Positions 1-5,068 of a DNA stretch of 8,879 bases are shown piece by piece. The notes under the pieces were generated by a model, which saw only the letters and a list, made by a program, of their open reading frames with translations, was not told the origin of the DNA and made no database searches. The position numbers were made by a program, and so were the translations under genes. Each line of letters starts with the position of its first letter. Positions within the stretch are counted from its first letter, which is position 1. The stretch comes from JALHFZ01 sp964483085 (lineage in GTDB: Bacteria > Synergistota > Synergistia > Synergistales > Aminobacteriaceae), in contig CAYZZX010000070.1 of the NCBI GenBank assembly GCA_964483085.1, positions 1 through 8,879 on the forward strand, written 5' to 3'.

Positions 1-46
1 CTTCCCAAGCTAAGGGTCGCGGGTTCGAATCCCGTTGTCCGCTCCA
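1..46 (+). tRNA. tRNA-Gly (anticodon CCC), 3' part only
   Basis: This is the 3' part of a tRNA gene cut by the window edge; it covers the last base of the 5' anticodon stem to the CCA end. The 7-base anticodon loop TTCCCAA is at 2-8, giving anticodon CCC at 4-6, which reads GGG (glycine). C1 pairs with G9, and GCTAA (9-13) is the 3' anticodon stem. The variable loop is 14-18. The T stem GCGGG/CCCGT (19-23 with 31-35, one G-T pair) encloses the T loop TTCGAAT (24-30). The acceptor 3' strand is 36-42, the discriminator base is T43, and CCA is encoded at 44-46. A U discriminator is typical of bacterial glycine tRNAs and supports the call. The D arm and 5' acceptor strand lie outside the window, so the acceptor stem cannot be checked. 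Confidence 0.9.
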
Positions 47-69
47 TATCTATTCTATAAAATACTTCC

Positions 70-84
70 CAGTGAATATAAATT
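70..84 (+). repeat. Direct repeat copy 1, 15 bp
   Basis: CAGTGAATATAAATT occurs here and, identically, at 181-195. This copy lies 24 bp after the tRNA end and upstream of the candidate promoter. A looser similarity, AATACTT followed by a C/T-rich stretch and CAGT, recurs at 61-74 and 91-103, so the spacer may be built of duplicated pieces. The function is unknown. Confidence 0.6.
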
Positions 85-132
85 CAATATAATACTTTTC
101 AGTTCGGATTTGCTCCGTACATATTGTTACGT

Positions 133-161
133 TTGACACAAATTTCATATAGTAATAAACT
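133..161 (+). promoter_or_regulatory. Candidate sigma-70 promoter of the V-ATPase operon
   Basis: A perfect -35 hexamer TTGACA (133-138) is followed after 17 bp by TAAACT (156-161), which matches the -10 consensus TATAAT at four of six positions. Transcription would start near 168 and give a leader of about 57 nt before the ntpF ATG at 226. It is the only good -35/-10 pair I see upstream of the operon; TATAAT at 88-93 lacks a recognisable -35. The call rests on motif match and position only. Confidence 0.55.
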
Positions 162-166
162 ATATG
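146..166. repeat. Perfect 8-bp inverted repeat over the promoter -10 region
   Basis: CATATAGT (146-153) and ACTATATG (159-166) are exact reverse complements separated by AATAA. The dyad covers the end of the promoter spacer and the whole predicted -10 hexamer, which would suit an operator for a dimeric regulator. Because the stem is almost all A-T and is followed by GGCTTTTATATTT, it might instead be a weak terminator for transcripts coming from the tRNA. No regulator is encoded in the window, so its role is open. Confidence 0.5.
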
Positions 167-180
167 GGCTTTTATATTTG

Positions 181-195
181 CAGTGAATATAAATT
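181..195 (+). repeat. Direct repeat copy 2, 15 bp
   Basis: This is the second exact copy of CAGTGAATATAAATT. It lies downstream of the predicted transcription start and 15 bp before the Shine-Dalgarno sequence of ntpF, so it would be part of the mRNA leader. It may be a protein-binding site or simply a remnant of local duplication; the sequence does not decide. Confidence 0.6.
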
Positions 196-210
196 AACTT
201 GAACCTGAGG

Positions 211-219
211 AAGGAGGTG
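211..219 (+). promoter_or_regulatory. Strong ribosome binding site that sets the ntpF start
   Basis: AAGGAGGTG is a near-perfect complement to the 3' end of 16S rRNA and sits 6 bp before ATG at 226. An in-frame TTG at 199 would place this site inside the coding region and has no such motif in front of it. The site therefore favours 226 as the real start. Confidence 0.85.
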
Positions 220-225
220 GAGCAT

Positions 226-552
226 ATGGCGGCGAATCTGGCTGAAGAAATTAAAGAGGTAGAAGCTCTTTCTCGTGAAATGGTGAAAGATGCCAAGAAC
301 GAAGCTGTAAAAATAATTAACGAATCAAAAGATACTGCAGAAGAAAAGATAAAAGAAACGCGGCAGAAGTCTTTCCGGCAGTTCAAGGAAAAGCTTTCCT
401 CCGTAGAGAAGGAAGCGGAGGAGAAAGCCAGGGGAACTCTGGAAGTGGGATTGAAGAACTCGAAAGTTCTCGCCAGTCAGTACGAAAAGAAAGTACAGAG
501 CACGGCGAAGTGGATCTCGGAAGAGGTGATTTCTCGATATGGCCGTGACTAA
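226..552 (+). CDS. ntpF: V-type ATPase peripheral stalk subunit (NtpF / subunit G-H)
   Basis: This small 108-residue protein is very rich in Glu, Lys and Ala. It is predicted to be nearly one continuous amphipathic coiled coil (about residues 5-95), with no membrane segment, signal peptide or catalytic motif. In bacterial V-type ATPases such a protein pairs with subunit E to make the peripheral stalk that holds the A/B head against the membrane stator during rotation. The identification rests on composition, size and position directly before ntpI, as in the E. hirae ntp operon; coiled coils diverge quickly, so sequence alone is weak. The ATG at 226 is chosen because AAGGAGGTG lies 6 bp before it. 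The last 14 bp overlap ntpI in another frame, suggesting coupled translation. It is the first gene after the candidate promoter. Confidence 0.85.
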   Translation: MAANLAEEIKEVEALSREMVKDAKNEAVKIINESKDTAEEKIKETRQKSFRQFKEKLSSVEKEAEEKARGTLEVGLKNSKVLASQYEKKVQSTAKWISEEVISRYGRD

Positions 553-2551
553 TGTGAAAAAAGCGGAGTTTTACATTCACAAGACTGATGTCAATGGTGT
601 CCTTGCTGCCCTACAGCACACCGGATCCTACGAGGTCATCCCGTTTTCTGATGGAAACGGCAATGATGTTTCTCGTCCTGTTCATTCCGACCTTCAGAGG
701 GTTGAATCAAATCTCGGAGAGGCTCGCTTTCTCCTCCGTTTTCTCGAACCGCATTTCAAAGACAACGTGTCCTCTCTTGCCCGGACCATGGGCGACCGCA
801 CGCAGGTATCCCTTACAGAAGCAAAGAAAATCGAATCATCCACGGATATAAAAGATCTGGCGGAGCGTATGCGTGTATTCGAACGTCGCCTTATGGAAAT
901 CCGATCGGAGCTGTCTCAGCTTGAATCCACCCAAGCGCTTCTCTCCAGCATGAAGGGTTTTCCTTATCCTCTCGAGATGCTGACGTCAGGTACGGAGCGT
1001 GTCCGGGGGGTTTTCGGCTCCCTTCCCGCCGACCAGGCGGAGCAGTGGAGAAAAGAAGCGGAAAGTATCCTTGGTTCCATGGGTGAGGCGTACCTTATCA
1101 AGGGAGCGGAAAAGGACAAAGATATTCAGGCTGCTCTCTTCTACGAAGAATCTTTTTCCCAGAAAGCATCGGAACTGAATGGCCGATATTCCTTCAGCAG
1201 AATCGACCTCCCTGTCGCTCTACACGGGAGTGTGGAGAAGGAGGCAGCGCTGGGGGCGGAAAGAATGAAAGCCCTCTCGGCTGAAGAGGAGTCGATCCTT
1301 TCAAAAATGAAGGTGGAATCTCAGAAGTGGGTTCCTACCATTCACGCTCTGAGCGATTACTGGAATGTGCTGCGGGACCGATATCTCTCCCTCTCCTCCG
1401 GCGGATCGACTGAGCAGGTTGTCATGCTCCGGGGATGGATTCCAGAATCGAAAGTCTCAAAAGTCCGCAGCGCCGTCAAGTCTTTTGACGATTCAGTAGA
1501 ACTTATTCTTTCCGATCCTGAAGAGGATGATACTCCTCCTTCCTACATGCGGAACTCCTCCTGGGTACTGCCCTTCGAAAACCTCACACGGCTCTATGGC
1601 GCTCCGAAATACGGAGAGCTTGATCCAACCCCGCTGCTGGCACCTTTCTTCTTCGTCTTCTTCGGCATGTGCCTGGGAGACGCGGGGTACGGCCTGTTGA
1701 TGGTGGGTTTTTTCACCCTCTTTATCAGAAAGTATAAACGGATGCCCGGAACGTTTAAGCAGTTCTTTCAGCTTTTCGTCCTCTCCGGCATCGCGGCCGT
1801 TTTCGTAGGGGTTCTCACGGGCAGCTTCTTCGGTGACATTATTGATGCCTTTGATATTTTCGCCTTTCTGCGGCCGCTGAAAAATGCCCCGGTCTTGCTC
1901 AACCCCATGGAAAATCCCATGGTTTTTCTTGCTATCTCCCTTGCTCTTGGAGTGGTTCAGTTGCTTTTCGGCCTGGGTATCGCGTTTTATGATGCCCTTA
2001 GAAAGGGTAATTACATGGAGGCCTTCGCCGATACCGGGGGCTGGGTCGTCTTTCTCGTCGGCCTGCTTCTCTGGGGTGGCGTGGCCGCGAACTTCCTTCC
2101 CCCCGAGACGTCGGCACTCGCCAAGACGATGACAATTCTCGGTGCTGTGGTGCTTGTAACCACCCAGGGGAGGGAAAAGACAGGGATTATTTCAAAACTT
2201 ATCTCGGGACTCCTCAGTCTTTACGGAGTCACATCTTATCTCGGTGATGTGCTCAGCTACAGTCGTCTGCTCGCCCTCGGGCTCGCGACAACGGCGGTGG
2301 CGGTGATCATCAACATGCTTGCCGGCCTTGCCAGCGGAGTTCCTTATGTAGGGTGGCTTATTGCCATCATACTCCTCATCGGAGGCCATGTATTCAGCGT
2401 CGCGGTGAATGTCCTCGGGGCTTTCGTTCATTCCCTGCGGCTACAGTACGTCGAGTTCTTCAGTAAGTTCTACACCGGCGGCGGGCGGGTTTTTGCTCCC
2501 CTGACCTACAAAACGAACTACGTGGATATTATAAAAGACCCGGCCGAATAG
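539..2551 (+). CDS. ntpI: V-type ATPase membrane stator subunit I (subunit a)
   Basis: This 670-residue protein is the membrane stator subunit that forms the ion path against the rotating K ring. Residues 1 to about 355 are hydrophilic and alpha-helical, with coiled-coil stretches (about 90-130), as in the cytosolic arm that binds the peripheral stalks. The GWIPES motif (about 300) is typical of the family. From about residue 365 to 645 the chain is strongly hydrophobic, with about seven or eight membrane helices, starting with LLAPFFFVFFGMCLGDAGYG. LSYSRLLALGLA holds R576, the counterpart of the essential arginine of subunit a that faces the rotor carboxylate. HSLRLQYVEFFSKFYTGGG holds R634, the second conserved arginine, and closes the domain. 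Length is normal for bacterial NtpI. The start at 539 follows AGAGGTGAT (522-530) and overlaps ntpF by 14 bp. No break is seen. Confidence 0.97.
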   Translation: MAVTNVKKAEFYIHKTDVNGVLAALQHTGSYEVIPFSDGNGNDVSRPVHSDLQRVESNLGEARFLLRFLEPHFKDNVSSLARTMGDRTQVSLTEAKKIESSTDIKDLAERMRVFERRLMEIRSELSQLESTQALLSSMKGFPYPLEMLTSGTERVRGVFGSLPADQAEQWRKEAESILGSMGEAYLIKGAEKDKDIQAALFYEESFSQKASELNGRYSFSRIDLPVALHGSVEKEAALGAERMKALSAEEESILSKMKVESQKWVPTIHALSDYWNVLRDRYLSLSSGGSTEQVVMLRGWIPESKVSKVRSAVKSFDDSVELILSDPEEDDTPPSYMRNSSWVLPFENLTRLYGAPKYGELDPTPLLAPFFFVFFGMCLGDAGYGLLMVGFFTLFIRKYKRMPGTFKQFFQLFVLSGIAAVFVGVLTGSFFGDIIDAFDIFAFLRPLKNAPVLLNPMENPMVFLAISLALGVVQLLFGLGIAFYDALRKGNYMEAFADTGGWVVFLVGLLLWGGVAANFLPPETSALAKTMTILGAVVLVTTQGREKTGIISKLISGLLSLYGVTSYLGDVLSYSRLLALGLATTAVAVIINMLAGLASGVPYVGWLIAIILLIGGHVFSVAVNVLGAFVHSLRLQYVEFFSKFYTGGGRVFAPLTYKTNYVDIIKDPAE

Positions 2552-2594
2552 ACGGGCCTATTTCAGACAAGCTTGAGAGGAGTGTGTCAGCAGT
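2552..2594 (+). other. Widest intra-operon gap, before ntpK
   Basis: At 43 bp this is the longest junction in the operon. It holds an AGAGGAGTG ribosome binding site (2576-2584) whose AGGAG core ends 12 bp before the ATG at 2595, a longer spacing than at the other genes. No internal promoter or convincing hairpin is seen. It gives ntpK, whose product is needed in many copies per complex, an initiation site that does not overlap the gene before it. Confidence 0.6.
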
Positions 2595-3074
2595 ATGGAA
2601 CTTCTTGGAATTATGTTGGCGATACTTGGTGCAGCAATGGCGGCAGGATGGGCCGGAGCCGGTTCAGCAATCGGAGTTGGAATTGCCGGTGAATCTGGTG
2701 CGGGGGTTATGACCGAAGACCCGGGTAAGTTTGGTCTCGTTCTTTTGCTTCAGGCTCTCCCTGGAACCCAGGGAATTTACGGTCTCCTTATCGCCTTCTT
2801 CGCGATTCTCAAAGTCGGCCTTCTCGGCGGCGACACAGCAATGACAGTTTCAGTATCTCAGGGGCTGGGCATTTTCTTCGCATGTCTTCCCATCGCTGTC
2901 GGCGGTTATTTCTCCGCAATCGCCCAGGGCAAAACCTCTGCGGCCTGCATTCAGATGATCGCGAAGCGTCCTGAAGAGACCGGAAAAGCCGTTATCCTTC
3001 CCGCAATGGTTGAAACCTATGCCGTTCTTTCCCTGCTGATGAGCATCATCCTTCTCAACGGGATCACACTGTAG
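2595..3074 (+). CDS. ntpK: V-type ATPase rotor ring proteolipid K (subunit c)
   Basis: This 159-residue, highly hydrophobic protein has four membrane helices made of two related hairpins (about 1-75 and 85-159), the 16-kDa duplicated form typical of V-type enzymes. The products form the ion-carrying ring. Hairpin 2 carries the key carboxylate E140 in AMVETYAVLSLL, while hairpin 1 has no acid at the matching place (G57), so each protein carries one ion. LPGTQG supplies L55, T58 and Q59, and AIAQGK supplies Q111. With E140 these match L61, T64, Q65, Q110 and E139, which bind Na+ in E. hirae NtpK; the Q-to-E distance is 29 residues in both. Na+ coupling is therefore predicted, not proven. The N-terminal helix is the membrane anchor and need not be cleaved. 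ATG 2595 is preceded by AGAGGAG at unusually long spacing; no better in-frame start exists upstream. Confidence 0.97.
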   Translation: MELLGIMLAILGAAMAAGWAGAGSAIGVGIAGESGAGVMTEDPGKFGLVLLLQALPGTQGIYGLLIAFFAILKVGLLGGDTAMTVSVSQGLGIFFACLPIAVGGYFSAIAQGKTSAACIQMIAKRPEETGKAVILPAMVETYAVLSLLMSIILLNGITL

Positions 3075-3095
3075 CGTGGTCGGGGGTGATACGAA

Positions 3096-3677
3096 ATGTC
3101 CTTGGCAGAGATAAAGACGAAAATTGAAGCGGATGCCCGAGCGGAAGCCCAGGCTATTCTGGAAAAAGCCCGTGCTCAGGCCAGTGCTATTCAAGCCGAG
3201 GCTGACGGCGATATTCACAAGATAGAAAAAACCTACCATGACCGCTTCACGAACGAAAAGCCGGAAATACTTCGTAGAAGAGAGATCGTGGCAGGCCTTG
3301 ACGTAAAGAAAATGGAACTTGGAGTCAAGCAGGATGCTATTTCAAAATCCTTTGATGGTGCAGTCGAGCTTTTGAAGACCCTTCCGGTAGAAAAGGCTTC
3401 TGCCTTTATAGAAAGTCTCCTCGATAGGGCGGTTGAGACCGGAAAGGAAACACTTTTCGTGATGGAAGGAGAGAAAATCATCACGAAAGAGTGGGTTGAC
3501 GGATACAATAAGCGGAAAAAAACATCCCTCCTTCTCGGAAACGACCCCAGACAAATTTCTGGCGGCTTTATCCTCGCGGAAGGGGATATTGAGACGAACT
3601 GCTCCTGGGATATGCTTGTCCGTTGGGTTCGTGAAGATATTGAGGCAGACGTTGTTCAGCGGCTGTTTTCAGATTGA
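3096..3677 (+). CDS. ntpE: V-type ATPase peripheral stalk subunit E
   Basis: This 193-residue soluble protein matches the E subunit in size and layout. The N-terminal half (about 1-95) is charged and Ala-rich and should be one long coiled-coil helix, the part that twists with NtpF into the peripheral stalk. The C-terminal half (about 100-193) is a globular alpha/beta domain that caps the A/B head. Its signature GGFILAEGDIETNCSWDMLVRW, followed by a C-terminal helix ending DVVQRLFSD, is the conserved E-subunit ending. ATG 3096 follows GGGGGTGAT (3082-3090) at 5 bp spacing. It lies 21 bp after ntpK and 16 bp before ntpC. Length and sequence show no sign of truncation. The lower identity expected for the coiled coil is offset by the C-terminal signature and operon position. 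Confidence 0.93.
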   Translation: MSLAEIKTKIEADARAEAQAILEKARAQASAIQAEADGDIHKIEKTYHDRFTNEKPEILRRREIVAGLDVKKMELGVKQDAISKSFDGAVELLKTLPVEKASAFIESLLDRAVETGKETLFVMEGEKIITKEWVDGYNKRKKTSLLLGNDPRQISGGFILAEGDIETNCSWDMLVRWVREDIEADVVQRLFSD

Positions 3678-3693
3678 CCGGAGGTGATGGTCA

Positions 3694-4707
3694 ATGCCTC
3701 TGACAGCGCAGTATGGGTATGCGGTCGCCCGTCTCCGGGCGATGTCCGGCAATCTTGTTGAGGATTCAGTTCTTCAGAGGATTCTCGAGAGCGAAGATCT
3801 CGAAGGAGCCTTCAAAGTTCTCGGAGAGACGGTCTATTCCGCATGGCTCGTGGAGCTGAAGGGGAGCGGCGATTTTGACCACGTGATCGAGTCCGAACTC
3901 GTGTCGGTCTACGATGAGGTCCAGCGATTTGTTCCGGACGTGCGCCTTGTACAGCTCTTTCGGCTTCCATATGACTTTCATAATGTGAAGGTCCTTCTTA
4001 AGAGCGCCGTACTTCTTCGGGAAGGTGGAGAGAGGCGGTTCGACCTGCTCACCTCCCTTGGTAATATCCCGTCCGATGACCTCATCATGGCGATGGAGAG
4101 TGAAGACTTTCGCCTTTTATCCTTCGGGCTTCATACCATCGTTCCAGCAGCTTTTGCTCTGTGGGAGCAGACTCGAGATATCCTCGAGGTGGAAAAAATC
4201 CTCGATATAGCCCTTTTCGCTGCTATGAAAAAACTGGCGGTTGAAAGCGGTGTTGAGGGAGCCCTTCTCTGGGTACGGGGGAAAATAGACGGAGAGAATA
4301 TCCGAAATCTTCTTCGCCTTAAAAGAATGGAAACAGATACCTCAACAGCTGCGGGCTTTCTTCATGAAGGTGGATTTCTTTCGAGGGAGCGGCTTCTCTC
4401 TCTGCTTTCGGAACCGGTTGAAAGCTGGCCGAAGGCCATCGCCTTTGCCGATGTAGCCCGCGCCTTTTCAGAAATTCAGGACGTCTCAGATCTCAGTGCT
4501 CTTTTGGTAGAAATGGAAAGAATTATCGATGATTACGTGGCGTACATGCTTGAAAAGGCGAAATACAAGGCCTTCGCTCCGGAGAATATACTCGCCTTTC
4601 TCTGGAAAAAGGAGCTCGAGGCGAAGAATATTCGAATCGCCCTCGTCTCCGTAGCAAACAATACTGATAGAACGCTCGCGAAGGGGTTGTTCAGACATGC
4701 CGGGTAA
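3694..4707 (+). CDS. ntpC: V-type ATPase rotor adaptor subunit C (subunit d)
   Basis: This 337-residue, all-helical soluble protein is the funnel-shaped adaptor that sits on the K ring and receives the foot of the D/G central shaft, so rotation passes from ring to shaft. The N-terminal YGYAVARLRAMSGNLV is the usual family opening. Further family marks are LPYDFHNVKVLLK (about 89-101), DGENIRNLLRLKRM (about 197-210) and the C-terminal ENILAFLWKKELEAKNIRIALV, a strong match to the LWKKExExKNIR type of ending. Length is normal. ATG 3694 follows a very strong GGAGGTGAT (3680-3688) at 5 bp. The last 11 bp overlap ntpG. No membrane segments are present despite its contact with the membrane ring. 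Confidence 0.95.
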   Translation: MPLTAQYGYAVARLRAMSGNLVEDSVLQRILESEDLEGAFKVLGETVYSAWLVELKGSGDFDHVIESELVSVYDEVQRFVPDVRLVQLFRLPYDFHNVKVLLKSAVLLREGGERRFDLLTSLGNIPSDDLIMAMESEDFRLLSFGLHTIVPAAFALWEQTRDILEVEKILDIALFAAMKKLAVESGVEGALLWVRGKIDGENIRNLLRLKRMETDTSTAAGFLHEGGFLSRERLLSLLSEPVESWPKAIAFADVARAFSEIQDVSDLSALLVEMERIIDDYVAYMLEKAKYKAFAPENILAFLWKKELEAKNIRIALVSVANNTDRTLAKGLFRHAG

Positions 4708-5038
4708 ATCTGCGAGCCGTGCGATGGCTGCTGTGGGGGAGTACGAGACAGTCCTTCCCTTCCAGGCCGTGGGAGTGAAGCCCTTCATGGTGAAGGCGAA
4801 CAACTCTGCCTCTGTCGATGAAATCCTTCTTCGCCTCGCAAGGGAAAAGTATGCCGTCGTTTTCGTTCAGGAGATTTTTTATATAGCCTCGACGGAGTAC
4901 ATCGATGAACTCAATGCGGAGTACGAGACGAGTTTTATACCCATCCCGGGCTTAAAGGGGACTTTGGGCATAGGTCTGGAATCCATCAGAAGCAGCGTTG
5001 AACGGGCTGTGGGAATGGATATTTTTGCTTCGAAATGA
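4697..5038 (+). CDS. ntpG: V-type ATPase central stalk subunit F (NtpG)
   Basis: This 113-residue protein matches the small F subunit (NtpG in E. hirae naming, AtpF in others), which binds subunit D in the central shaft and modulates ATPase activity. The family core is visible: a start like AAVGEYETVLPFQAVGV (residues 11-27, the first beta strand and turn), a middle section KYAVVFVQEIFY (about 50-61), and IPIPGLKGTLGIGLESIRSSVERAVGMDI near the C-terminus, close to the usual IPIPG and final helix. The start at 4697 is supported by AAGGGG (4681-4686) and an 11-bp overlap with ntpC. A second ATG at 4724 would begin at MAAVGEY, closer to the usual family start, but has only a weak ribosome site. 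The first nine residues are therefore uncertain. It ends 30 bp before ntpA. Confidence 0.92.
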   Translation: MPGKSASRAMAAVGEYETVLPFQAVGVKPFMVKANNSASVDEILLRLAREKYAVVFVQEIFYIASTEYIDELNAEYETSFIPIPGLKGTLGIGLESIRSSVERAVGMDIFASK

Positions 5039-5068
5039 TGATTATGGGAATTCTGGAGGCGATACAGA

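Larger units (their letters stand above)
47..225. other. AT-rich spacer between tRNA and V-ATPase operon
   Basis: This 179-bp stretch has no credible gene and is much richer in A and T than the coding DNA after it. It holds a candidate promoter (133-161), a perfect inverted repeat (146-166), a 15-bp direct repeat (70-84 and 181-195) and the Shine-Dalgarno sequence of the first gene. No convincing GC-rich terminator hairpin with a T-run follows the tRNA, so read-through from the tRNA into the operon cannot be excluded. A 4-bp CGGA/TCCG hairpin at 105-117 is too short to count as one. Confidence 0.8.

Noticed and set aside
199..225. Nine-residue N-terminal extension of ntpF from a TTG codon
   Set aside because: The extension would contain the strong Shine-Dalgarno sequence AAGGAGGTG, which instead serves the ATG at 226.
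1905..1927. CCATGG hairpin followed by five Ts, terminator-like
   Set aside because: The stem is only 6 bp and lies inside ntpI, where it encodes the repeated NPM-ENPM of a membrane loop; the protein repeat explains it.
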